From positions 1 through 29,613 of the IMG/VR virus record IMGVR_UViG_3300037284_000051: a stretch of DNA of 29,613 bases. One strand, given 5' to 3'. Below the pieces are notes generated by a model. It was not told the DNA's origin and searched no databases. It saw nothing but the letters and a program-made list of their open reading frames with translations. Shown here one piece after another: positions 1 to 7,055 of the stretch (position 1 is its first letter; each line of letters begins with the position of its first letter). Both the position numbers and the translations under genes were made by a program. The stretch comes from a virus.

Positions 1-3000
1 CGGGATCGGTGCGGCTGCCCAGGGTGACCCGCTGGCCGTTGACGTTCACCGAGACGCTGCCGCTCTGCATCTCCTCGTCGATGGCAACGGCGATGGAGCC
101 ATCGTCGACGGCGGTCACGTCCGCCTCGCGACCGCCGACGCGTACGGAAACAGCGTCGGGATTGGTGCCGAAGCCGCTGCCGGGGATGGTGATGGTATCC
201 CCGGCACCGCCAGAGGCCGAGAAGGTGGTATCGATAAAGGGCAGGGCGTTGGATAGGGGCGGCAGGGTCGTGCCGCGCACGCTGACGCCGGGGTCCGGAT
301 CGTGGACGAACCAGACCTGATTGGCGTCATCGGCCGCCACATCACCCACGAGGGGGCTGGCGAGCCCGGAGTTGGTGTCGTAGTAGGCGTGCCAGCCGTC
401 AGGGCGAAGCACGGCGGCGCCAGCCCAGAGCCGGCCCTCATCGTCGACGGTGAGGGGAATGGGATAGAGAGCCGCCCCCTCGGAGCGAGGCAGGTCCTGC
501 TCCTCGAAGGTCGTGCCATCGAAGAGGGAAAGGTGACTCAAAGGGAGAAAGAGAACGCGCTCGCGGGTGCTGACGGCGATGCGTCCGTCCGGGAGCTCGG
601 CCAGGTCGGTGACGGCGTCGGCGGGAAGGCCATCGCTGGACGTGTAGACGGTCCACTGGCCGCGGTCGAGACGGCCCAGGCCACCAACGTTGTCGAAGTC
701 ATCGCCGGTCCCGGCCCAGAGGCGGTCCTGGCGATCGACGAGGAGCGCGTTGACCTGGTCGTGCGGCAGGTCGGAGTTGGCCGTGGTGAGGGTGACGACG
801 AAGCGCTCCCGGTCGTAGAGCGTGAGGCCACCCTCGCTACCGATCCAGACGCGCCCTTCAGCATCCTCGGCCAGGGCGTGGACCGGGGCTGACGGCGGGT
901 CGCCCGGTCCGACCGGGGGCGACTCCAGCCCGCCCGGGGTGTAGAAACGGACCCCGGCGTCGGTGCCGAGCCAAATGCGGCCCCGGCTGTCGGCCAGAAC
1001 GGCGTGGACGGTGACCCCAGCGTAGCTCTCCCAGCTCTGACCGTCGGGCAGCAGGACGTGTAGGGTATCCCCGGCGGCGAAGAAGGCACGGCCGCGGGCC
1101 AGCCACACGCCATCGACGACGGTGGTGCCCATGCTGTTGCTGCTCTCCAGTTGCTGCCAGCGCTGGGCCACGGTGGTCAGGCTACCGTCGTCGTGACCGA
1201 CCCAGACCCGCTCTCCCACGGCGCCGACGGCGGAGGCGGGGCTGTCCAGGGGGTAGAGCTCGTTGTTGATGCCGACAGTCGTGTTGCCGTTCAGCACGGC
1301 CTCGTACGCACCGAGATAGCCGAGATTGGGGCCAAGGTCGTTGAGAGCCACCCAGACGCGGTTGTCGTCGTCGACGGAGACGTCCACAGCGCTCGTAACC
1401 TCGCCATTGAAACCCCCGTTGTCGAAGGGATCGTAGAAGAGACCCGGGTTGCTCTGAACGGGTGCGGGGATGAAGCACAAGCCGCCATCGTACTCGAACT
1501 CGGCGCCCGTCTGTCCCCGAAGGGCCGTCCACATATTGCCGGCCGCATCGAAGAGCATCTGATCCTGAAAGCCGCCGAAGACCGCCAAGCAGGGCTGGGC
1601 GATCTCACTCTCGATTCCCGCTCCTGTGGAGGGATTGTAGATAAGACGGTAGACGGTGTCGCCCTCCCTGGCGCCCAGGTCACCGTCGGGCTCCAGCGCC
1701 AACGACCGTATCGTCTGGCCGTCGAAGTTGGTCGCGGCGATGCCGGTATCGGTGCGCCACAGCACGCCGTTGTCGGTACCGAAGAAGGACGCATTCAGGG
1801 GGTTGGCCGCGCCGGGGCGGACCTCGACCGCGTGTGCCAGGGAACCGCTGCGGAGCGTCAACAGATCATCCGCGTTATTCAGGGCCCAGCCGTTGTCGGC
1901 GGCGACGTAGGTGTAATCGGTGGTTGGATCGTAGCGGACGTCGTTGATCTGGTTCGTCTCCAGGATGGAGTTACCGGTCGTGAACTGGGTGCGCGTGTCG
2001 CCAGCGTCGTAGCGCCAGAGGCCATCGCCGCGGGTCGCGAGGAAGACGCGCCCGGCAGCGCCGTCGATAGCGTCGATGCGAGCGGAGACGCCGACGGGAC
2101 TGGCCCAGTGGCCCACCGGAACGACCGGTCCGTCGCCCAAGGCGATCTTCCACACGTCGTCCTGGGACCCGCTGCGGGCGCCACCCACAACCAGAGCGTG
2201 GCGGCTGGTTTGATGATAGAAGAGGCCAGGGCCCGTGCGCCGCTCGGGGAGCTGAACCGGTGTCCGCCACAGCTCACCCGTGATGGGGTCGAAGGCGAGC
2301 AAGTGCTGCAGCGAGCTCCCTCCGGCCAGGTAGATGAGCCCGGTGTTGGGGTCGACGGCGGCTGCCAGGCCGGAATCTGGCTGGGGGAGCGCAGCGGCCA
2401 GCTGCTCCACCTGGGCGATGTCGCCGGCCTCGTCGAGTGTCACGGCGTAGATAGCGGAAGACGGAACCAGCACGGGGCCAACTCCGCCGAAGAGATAAAT
2501 GCGGCCGGTGAGGGGAGAGTAGGCCGCGGCGGTGGCGTGAAGCTCCATGGGCAACGTGGTGGTCAGCGCATCCGCCTGGCCCGTGTGCGGGTTGAAGCGG
2601 TAGATGGTATCGAGCTGGTCGAACAATTCGTCCCGGCCGCCAAAGACGTAGACCCGATCGGCGCCGGGATGATAGACCGCAGCTGCGTCGGTCACCGCTG
2701 CGGGGAGGGTCGTCTCGGAGACCAGGCCGTCGGGCGCGAGGCGCGCGATGGGGACAGTGTAGACGGTGTCTCGAACCGCGCCGGCGTCGTCCAGCCCGCC
2801 GAAGACGTAGAGAGTCGCCTCATTGGGCACGTATACGGCCGCAGCCTGCCGCCGCGGCTCGGGCAAGTTGTCCAGAGGCGAGACATCCCCGGTGTCGACG
2901 TCGATGAGGCTCACACCGTCGGAGATCGCCCCGTCGCGCATCCCGCCGACCAGGACGCCATGCTGGGCCTGCGCGATGGTGGCAACGGCCACCTCGGATA

Positions 3001-3226
3001 GGGTGAAGGGAAGGTGATTGTAGGCCGGGTCAAGGGCCGTCACGTCTCCCTCATCGAGGCTCGCCGGGGTGGCGAGGGCCGACGAGGCCTGCCCAGGAGT
3101 CGGGCGGGTACGGGCCGCCGCGGGAGGGGCGGCGTAGGCGATAGAAACAGCAAGCAAGGCAGCGGCAAGAACAAGCGTAAGAGGAGGGCGAAGAGCCGCC
3201 CGCTTCGTTGTTTGATATTGAGACAT
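1..3226 (-). CDS. Large secreted beta-propeller protein (Kelch plus two-component-regulator-type propeller plus IPT/TIG), 3' end outside window
   Basis: One open frame runs from ATG at 3226 to the window edge (about 1075 codons seen, no stop reached). AAAGGAG at 3234-3240 lies 7 nt before the ATG. The N-terminus is a signal peptide (basic start, then LTLVLAAALLAVSIAYA), so the protein is exported. Residues about 100-340 hold Kelch-type strands (YVFGG twice, YLFGG, YLAGG). Residues about 560-980 hold repeats of the kind found in two-component-regulator propellers (RVWVAL, RIWLGTDAG, RVWIGSEGG, RLWAGTGD). The last residues seen look like an IPT/TIG immunoglobulin-like domain (IPGSGFGTNP, then VRVGGREADV). 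The likely role is an extracellular binding or adhesion scaffold; no catalytic motif is visible. The domain names are family knowledge and the function is inferred. The AT-rich stretch 3320-3370 upstream is the probable promoter zone, but no well-spaced -35/-10 pair is clear. Confidence 0.85.
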   Translation of the reverse strand, partial: MSQYQTTKRAALRPPLTLVLAAALLAVSIAYAAPPAAARTRPTPGQASSALATPASLDEGDVTALDPAYNHLPFTLSEVAVATIAQAQHGVLVGGMRDGAISDGVSLIDVDTGDVSPLDNLPEPRRQAAAVYVPNEATLYVFGGLDDAGAVRDTVYTVPIARLAPDGLVSETTLPAAVTDAAAVYHPGADRVYVFGGRDELFDQLDTIYRFNPHTGQADALTTTLPMELHATAAAYSPLTGRIYLFGGVGPVLVPSSAIYAVTLDEAGDIAQVEQLAAALPQPDSGLAAAVDPNTGLIYLAGGSSLQHLLAFDPITGELWRTPVQLPERRTGPGLFYHQTSRHALVVGGARSGSQDDVWKIALGDGPVVPVGHWASPVGVSARIDAIDGAAGRVFLATRGDGLWRYDAGDTRTQFTTGNSILETNQINDVRYDPTTDYTYVAADNGWALNNADDLLTLRSGSLAHAVEVRPGAANPLNASFFGTDNGVLWRTDTGIAATNFDGQTIRSLALEPDGDLGAREGDTVYRLIYNPSTGAGIESEIAQPCLAVFGGFQDQMLFDAAGNMWTALRGQTGAEFEYDGGLCFIPAPVQSNPGLFYDPFDNGGFNGEVTSAVDVSVDDDNRVWVALNDLGPNLGYLGAYEAVLNGNTTVGINNELYPLDSPASAVGAVGERVWVGHDDGSLTTVAQRWQQLESSNSMGTTVVDGVWLARGRAFFAAGDTLHVLLPDGQSWESYAGVTVHAVLADSRGRIWLGTDAGVRFYTPGGLESPPVGPGDPPSAPVHALAEDAEGRVWIGSEGGLTLYDRERFVVTLTTANSDLPHDQVNALLVDRQDRLWAGTGDDFDNVGGLGRLDRGQWTVYTSSDGLPADAVTDLAELPDGRIAVSTRERVLFLPLSHLSLFDGTTFEEQDLPRSEGAALYPIPLTVDDEGRLWAGAAVLRPDGWHAYYDTNSGLASPLVGDVAADDANQVWFVHDPDPGVSVRGTTLPPLSNALPFIDTTFSASGGAGDTITIPGSGFGTNPDAVSVRVGGREADVTAVDDGSIAVAIDEEMQSGSVSVNVNGQRVTLGSRTDP

Positions 3227-3372
3227 CGTCGTTCTCCTTTGTGTTACAGCATATCTTGGGTACTACCGGGCGGACGGGCGGAGGGGTGTATCTTGGCTGT
3301 GGAGACGCTCCGGTGCCTCAAGCCTATCATATTTAGATGATTTTGTCAATGAATATTAACATTATTCTAGGG

Positions 3373-3585
3373 GATGGAGACTGGTTTAAGGGCCCGTACG
3401 GCCTCCCTGCTCTCAATGCAGGAAGCCAGCAATGGAGCTCAGATATCCCCGGGCTGTGAAGCACTTAGGAGGTGGAGTATACTTCTCACCGGGACCACGT
3501 GCAGACGCTCCCGAAGCAGCATGGGAGCGAAAGCTGGCCTGCGGACAGACCCCGGACTTCGAGTCCGGGCCTGGTCGTTTTTCAG
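3373..3585 (+). ncRNA. Candidate structured RNA ending in a terminator-like hairpin; possible IS200/IS605 right-end relic
   Basis: No convincing protein fits this interval. Read on the plus strand it forms a chain of hairpins: CCTGC/GCAGG at 3406-3422, GGTG/CACC at 3471-3490 around AGTATACT, GCTCCC/GGGAGC at 3507-3528, and finally an 8-bp CCCGGACT/AGTCCGGG stem with a 3-nt loop at 3551-3569, followed by a T5 run at 3578-3582. That end is terminator-like. The hairpin chain and GC-rich final stem also recall the right end and omega-RNA region of IS200/IS605 TnpB elements, but no TnpB coding sequence is recognisable beside it. The upstream 3320-3370 is AT-rich without a clear promoter. A 101-codon ORF crossing it has no composition or motif support. 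Confidence 0.3.
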
Positions 3586-3632
3586 GTTGCCTCAGACACG
3601 AATCGACATGAAGCGCGGAGAGGAGCGAAGCG

Positions 3633-4001
3633 ATGATGACCAGACAAGCCTATTTGATCTGCCCGGTAAGAGGGCATAATATGAGCGAGACAGCGGACCT
3701 GGTGCGCGGGCTGGAGGAGGAGGGCTGGGAGGTCCACTGGCCGCCGCGGGATACGGACCAGGTGGACGAGACGGGGTATCGAATCTGCATGGACAACCGG
3801 CAGGCGATTCGACAGGCGGACGTGGTGTTCGTCGTCTGGGACGGGAAGAGCAAGGGCTCGCTGTTCGACATGGGGATGGCTTTCGCGATGGAGAAGCCGG
3901 TGCGGGTGCTGGAGCTGCCCCCGGAGACGGAGGAGCGCTCGTTCCAGAAGATAGTGCGAGAGTGGGAGCGGCGATCGGACGCGGACCGTCGTCCGCGGTG
4001 A
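3633..4001 (+). CDS. Nucleoside 2-deoxyribosyltransferase-like small protein
   Basis: This is a 122-residue cytoplasmic protein. The start is ATG at 3633 with GGAGAGGAG at 3617-3625, 7 nt upstream; a second ATG follows at once. The N-terminal strand AYLICPVRG and the segment ADVVFVVWDGKSKGSLFDMG, followed by AFAMEKPVRVL, match the layout of the nucleoside 2-deoxyribosyltransferase / TIR-like Rossmann group. In that group an N-terminal strand and a later acidic, Gly/Ser-rich helix line the nucleotide pocket. The true enzymes are about 140-160 residues, so this is a compact member and a catalytic role is not certain. It stands alone, 60 bp before tRNA-Val, which has its own promoter. Confidence 0.6.
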   Translation: MMTRQAYLICPVRGHNMSETADLVRGLEEEGWEVHWPPRDTDQVDETGYRICMDNRQAIRQADVVFVVWDGKSKGSLFDMGMAFAMEKPVRVLELPPETEERSFQKIVREWERRSDADRRPR

Positions 4002-4021
4002 GCACGGGCGCGATTCTGGAG

Positions 4022-4049
4022 TTGACAACGAGGACAAATCGGGTATACT
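4022..4049 (+). promoter_or_regulatory. Sigma70-type promoter of tRNA-Val
   Basis: TTGACA at 4022-4027 and TATACT at 4044-4049 are separated by 16 bp. The tRNA 5' end is 12 nt past the -10 box. This is a close match to the housekeeping consensus in the right place. Confidence 0.8.
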
Positions 4050-4060
4050 AAATCGTGCTG

Positions 4061-4134
4061 GGGCGCGTAGCTCAGTTGGTCAGAGCGCTACACTCACATT
4101 GTAGAGGTCCGGGGTTCGAGTCCCTGCGCGCCCA
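4061..4134 (+). tRNA. tRNA-Val (anticodon CAC)
   Basis: All four arms can be drawn by eye: acceptor GGGCGCG/CGCGCCC, D stem GCTC/GAGC, anticodon stem CTACA/TGTAG with loop CTCACAT, and T stem CGGGG/CCCTG (one G-U pair) with loop TTCGAGT. Anticodon CAC reads GUG valine. The discriminator base is A at 4134 and CCA is not encoded. It is flanked by its own promoter and a downstream intrinsic terminator. I saw no duplicated tRNA 3' end elsewhere in the window, so there is no evidence that it is an attachment site. Confidence 0.96.
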
Positions 4135-4177
4135 CTCTCGCCCGGATATCATCGAGCCCTAATCACACGGCGAGAAG

Positions 4178-4215
4178 AACGGCTGACACCTCGAAGGAGG
4201 CGGGCAGCCGTTTTT
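4178..4215 (+). terminator. Intrinsic terminator after tRNA-Val
   Basis: AACGGCTG (4178-4185) pairs with CAGCCGTT (4205-4212) and runs into five T residues at 4211-4215. It lies 44 nt after the tRNA, in the right orientation to end that transcript. Confidence 0.7.
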
Positions 4216-4275
4216 GCGTTCTGGGCCCCCTGCTCCGTTCTTGTCTCAAGATCAATCCGCTACGGGGATGCCGTG

Positions 4276-4312
4276 CGACCCCCCGGTCCCTTCCTGAAGG
4301 GACCGGGGGTCG
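4276..4312. terminator. Strong GC hairpin between convergent transcripts (possible bidirectional terminator)
   Basis: A near-perfect stem of about 16 bp (CGACCCCC..GGTCCCTT against AAGGGACCGGGGGTCG) has a 4-nt loop and a single extra C. It lies between the plus-strand tRNA terminator and the minus-strand gene ending at 4341. Neither side has a T run, so it may be an mRNA-end stabiliser and not a classical terminator. Confidence 0.4.
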
Positions 4313-4340
4313 AACTGCATCATCAATTGGAATGGCAGCC

Positions 4341-4682
4341 TCAGCTATCGCGCAGGACGAGCGGGAGGTAGACCCGGTAGACGAAGGTTTGCCAGTAGCC
4401 GGTATGAACCTTGAAACTGGTGCCCTCCACCCATCCGGTTGCAGGCTGTCCAATGGTCGATTGGATGCGGAAGTGATCCGAGGCCATCACGCCGCCGCCA
4501 CCACCGACGACGTTCCAGGCGAGCCCGAAGTGATCTGAGGCCAACTGGAGTAACTGGCCCGTCACGGATTTCTCGGGCGGCGGCGTCTGGGCCTCAGCTG
4601 CAACCGTAGCCAGCCCGACGGTCATGCCGACGCCCAGCAACGCGGACAGTGCAAGTATCCAGAGCTTGTGTTTCGGTCTCAT
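4341..4682 (-). CDS. Small secreted protein with C-terminal YLPLVL motif
   Basis: This is a 113-residue protein. I chose ATG 4682 because GAGGAG (4689-4694) is 6 nt upstream of it; the ATG at 4688 touches the Shine-Dalgarno and the longer ORF start lacks support. Residues about 6-30 form a signal peptide (LWILALSALLGVGMTVGLATVAAEA). The body repeats a short idea (LASDHFGLAWNVVGGG, MASDHFRIQSTIGQP) and then WVEGTSFKVHTGYWQTF, and the protein ends VYRVYLPLVLRDS. A terminal hYLPhhh stretch like this is frequent on secreted Chloroflexota proteins as I know them, and may be a sorting or anchoring tail; that role is inferred. It lies 10 nt after the lipoprotein gene, so the two are one operon. Confidence 0.75.
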   Translation of the reverse strand: MRPKHKLWILALSALLGVGMTVGLATVAAEAQTPPPEKSVTGQLLQLASDHFGLAWNVVGGGGGVMASDHFRIQSTIGQPATGWVEGTSFKVHTGYWQTFVYRVYLPLVLRDS

Positions 4683-4692
4683 AGTCATCTCC

Positions 4693-5883
4693 TCACTGGA
4701 GCATGACCAGCATCTCAATCACACCAGTCCCATTCTCCATAGGCTCCAGCGCTTTGCCGATGACCGTGCCGACAGCGGGGTCATCGTTGGCCTTCATCGC
4801 GTGACCCGGCGTGCCAGAGGTGACGAGCAGGTCGCCCGGCTGGATGGAGCCGTTCTCGGCGCTGGCCTTAACCGGAACGCGGCCGAGAACGGCCAGCGGG
4901 ACCTGTCCCGGCTCGAGCGGATCGCCGTTCTCGTCCACTTCGTGGCCTGCGACGAACCCGGGATCGGTGGAATAGACACCGACCACGGCAGACTGGTTGG
5001 CTTGGCTACAGCGAAGCATGGCCCCTTCAGGACCGACGACGAGGACATCACCAGGCTCAAGATCCGGCTCACCGGACGACATCATCTCCGCGTAGTCAGC
5101 ACCGCCAGGGGTGAACGTGCCATCGGCGAACACATCGCCATCCTCCGCAACGCGGAAGACTAGCTCCGTAGCGCCATTGTAGACCCTGAAGTTGCTGGTG
5201 CTATTGTTATCCTGATCGAGGTAGATTGCCACTTCGTCGTTGCTGTAGAGCGAAAGGTCACTATCGTCGTCGCTGCCACCAGAGTAGATAGAGCCCGATG
5301 CTCCAGGCCCGCTGGTGTCGACTGAATCGGCCCCGGTAAGCTCGAGACCTTCCTGACCCGCGACGCGTAGAGCCGGCAAGGGTGCATCCCCGTCATCAGA
5401 GTTGACAACGTTCAGGATGGCCGTGGCACCACCGGCGCCATGTAGTGTCTCATTCATCGTCTCGGAGATGTAGGCACCAGGCATGAGCGTGAAGGCGTAG
5501 GGCGCGCCGTATAGACGCTGGCGAGGCTCCAGTGTCTCTGTATTGGTGCCATCACTGACCTCAACCTCGAGCCACAGAGGCTGAGCCAGATCTTCCGGTC
5601 CCAATTCGGCGATGACGGTGGTAGGGCCGATGACTGTGTCGAAGAGACCATCGGTCACCGTGATCACATCGGAATCCGTATAGAGGGACGTACCAGCCGT
5701 GGCATCGTCGTAGATTTGGAGCGTGAACGTATAGACCCCGTTGAGCGGATTGCCCCCAGCGTCGGTGAGGCGACCCTGGTAAGTAAATTGAGGCGCGAGA
5801 AACGTAGCGCAGCCGGAGCCGATCAGGGCCAGTGTCAGCAGGACAGCGGCCAGGCCAATGGATAGGAAGAGCTTGCGTTGCAT
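4693..5883 (-). CDS. Secreted lipoprotein with tail-fibre-like architecture
   Basis: This is a 396-residue protein. ATG 5883 has AGGAGG at 5891-5896, 7 nt upstream. Residues 1-25 form a lipoprotein signal ending in the lipobox-like IGSGC, so it should be lipidated on the outer face of the membrane. Residues about 33-60 carry FTYQGRLTDAGGNPLNG, an opening seen in many bacterial surface proteins. Residues about 190-260 look like fibre or beta-prism sequence (SNFRVYNGATELVFRVAEDG, then FTPGGADYAEMM). The C-terminal 130 residues form a PGD-rich domain (PGDVLVVG, PGDLLVTSGTPGHAMKA) similar to C-terminal domains of phage-fibre-like host proteins. It is the first gene of the operon with the small secreted protein downstream. 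The function is unknown; a surface structural protein is the best inference. Confidence 0.8.
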   Translation of the reverse strand: MQRKLFLSIGLAAVLLTLALIGSGCATFLAPQFTYQGRLTDAGGNPLNGVYTFTLQIYDDATAGTSLYTDSDVITVTDGLFDTVIGPTTVIAELGPEDLAQPLWLEVEVSDGTNTETLEPRQRLYGAPYAFTLMPGAYISETMNETLHGAGGATAILNVVNSDDGDAPLPALRVAGQEGLELTGADSVDTSGPGASGSIYSGGSDDDSDLSLYSNDEVAIYLDQDNNSTSNFRVYNGATELVFRVAEDGDVFADGTFTPGGADYAEMMSSGEPDLEPGDVLVVGPEGAMLRCSQANQSAVVGVYSTDPGFVAGHEVDENGDPLEPGQVPLAVLGRVPVKASAENGSIQPGDLLVTSGTPGHAMKANDDPAVGTVIGKALEPMENGTGVIEMLVMLQ

Positions 5884-6141
5884 TGTAATCCCTCCTGAGA
5901 AGTGTGTTGTAGGCGATAGCGGTACTCTGACCTCATAAAACTGATGACATCTTCAGTAAGAACCTCCTTTGTCGCTTCACCACGAGTCTGAAAGGGCCCC
6001 CTGACCTGGACGGTAAGCGGGCCCGTGCCGACCGCTGCTGGCCGTGTAGGTGCTCTTGTTGACAGATTCCCTTTTTTTCAGGTGCTGTTCACGACAAGAG
6101 CGCTGGCTCAGTTCTCGTTAGAGAATACGTAGGCCAGTATA
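5884..6141. other. Intergenic region between the host lipoprotein gene and the phage-like cluster
   Basis: There is no gene here. It contains an AT-rich stretch at 5930-5970 that could carry the lipoprotein promoter, a GGGCCC pair (5995-6000 and 6019-6024) able to form a hairpin, and an A/T tract at 6070-6077. No well-spaced -35/-10 pair stands out, and I see no terminator for the incoming phage operon. Confidence 0.5.
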
Positions 6142-6640
6142 TCACAGCGCTGACTTGAGGGCAAAGATCGAAGGGGAGCTCTCCTGTGCAACCTGCTCCA
6201 GTTTGTGCCCCCCACTCACGCCGCCGGGCTGAATACTGGGTTGGTGAGGTGAGGCGGAGAAGACGCGGCGTGGTTGTTGAACCAGTCTCCGGCGACGCGG
6301 CTTTCGGCGCCTCCGCCGGCTCGGCGGCTGGCGCAACCATCCCGGAGCCAAACGAGACGTCCTCGTACGTGATGTGAAAGAAGGCTGCTCCTGCCCATTG
6401 GGCAGCTCGAAGCCCGTCGGCACCGGGCTCTTTCCCGGCCCGTCCGGCGTCACCTGCACGTTCGGCATCATCAGGTGGAAGTTCACCTGAACGTCGTCGA
6501 CCCCATCGTTGAAGACCAACTCGTAGTTCTCGTCCAAGGTCCGATTGGTAGGCATGCCCTGGACCGGTCGGTTCGACAAATTGACCATTGCGCCGGTGTT
6601 GCGAGAATATAGCGAAAGGATTCCCTGAGCCGAAGGTCGG
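6142..6640 (-). pseudogene. Frameshifted remnant of an unidentified protein gene at the end of the phage cluster
   Basis: Protein-like sequence is broken over two frames. From about 6588 down to 6390 one frame reads convincingly (NLSNRPVQGMPTNRTL, then NYELVFNDGVDDVQVNFHLM, NVQVTPDGPGKSPVPTGFEL). Near 6385 it turns into low-quality Arg-rich sequence, while the neighbouring frame continues with FFHITYEDVSFGSGMVAPAA. One indel near 6380-6395 would join them. The 5' side has no Shine-Dalgarno and merges at about 6610 into repeat-like DNA. It could be a decayed virion gene, a real programmed frameshift or an assembly error; decay is the simplest reading. Confidence 0.4.
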
Positions 6641-6720
6641 AGCAGTCGAATCCTACGGCGGTTCCCCTCCCTTGAAGCCTGGGGGGTCGAAAGCACTTGA
6701 ACTGAGCTGCTCAGGGTGTC
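6613..6720. repeat. Degenerate dispersed repeat of the CTTCGAC..CTCAGG type
   Basis: Noncoding sequence just downstream of the last intact cluster gene. Its minus strand reads TTCGACTGCTCCGACCTTCG followed by GCTCAGGGAA, and a second similar piece lies at 6700-6720 (CTGCTCAGGGTGTCGA). A related copy is at 28707-28726. It belongs to the common class of short intergenic palindromic repeats. Confidence 0.35.
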
Positions 6721-6722
6721 GA

Positions 6723-6971
6723 TCAGGTCCAGGTATCCTTATTGGTCCAGGAGCCGCCGACCCTCTTTTCTAGGTCCAGGTTTCCCCCCGAGTCGATGAT
6801 CAGCCTCCAGTTGCCGTCTTGATCGAAGTCGGTGTTGCCGTCGGCGATGATCTCCAGCTTTTGATCCTGGATGAGCTTCTGGAGCGTGCGTTTCTCGTCG
6901 GGGGTGGGTAGGCGTTTGTCGATCTCGCGGTGGGGTGTTCTGCCGCTGTTTTGGAGCTGGTTGTGTTTCAT
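6723..6971 (-). CDS. Small protein of the phage-like cluster, function unknown
   Basis: 82 residues. The N-terminal half is charged and helical (PTPDEKRTLQKLIQDQKLEI). The C-terminal half reads GNWRLIIDSGGNLDLEKRVG, then GSWTNKDTWT, a short beta-rich module of the kind found at the ends of phage structural operons. ATG 6971 is preceded by the G-rich end of a family A repeat, which is the only Shine-Dalgarno-like sequence available. It is the last intact gene of the minus-strand cluster. I do not recognise a family. Confidence 0.6.
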   Translation of the reverse strand: MKHNQLQNSGRTPHREIDKRLPTPDEKRTLQKLIQDQKLEIIADGNTDFDQDGNWRLIIDSGGNLDLEKRVGGSWTNKDTWT

Positions 6972-6977
6972 AGGTAG

Positions 6978-7053
6978 GCCCCCCCTCTGTCCCCCCCGTT
7001 TTACGGGGGGGAGGTTATGGCGGTGTCCCCTCCCCGCTCTGCAGGGGGGAGGT
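6978..7053 (-). repeat. Family A repeat, two units (C-run / GTTTTAC or GCTCTGC / G-run hairpin)
   Basis: Two adjacent palindromes, each a C7-like run and a G7-like run around a short AT-containing core, fill the gap between two cluster genes. On the transcribed strand the unit ends in an AGAGGGGGGG stretch 7-8 nt before the next start codon. Same family and orientation as 8581, 13107, 14651, 17431 and 22520. Confidence 0.85.
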
Positions 7054-7055
7054 TG

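Noticed and set aside
1151-3001. 616-codon plus-strand ORF
   Set aside because: It is antisense to the large secreted propeller protein, which has a signal peptide, ribosome site and recognisable repeats. High GC makes long open antisense frames.
3326-3349. Minus-strand TTGACA with TATGAT as promoter of the propeller gene
   Set aside because: The spacing is only 12 bp, too short for sigma70.
3374-3679. 101-codon plus-strand ORF
   Set aside because: No protein character; it spans the hairpin chain and overlaps the well-supported start at 3633.
4061-4134. tRNA-Val as phage attachment site
   Set aside because: It is 2 kb from the cluster edge with host genes between, and no copy of its 3' end was seen near 26.2-26.9 kb.
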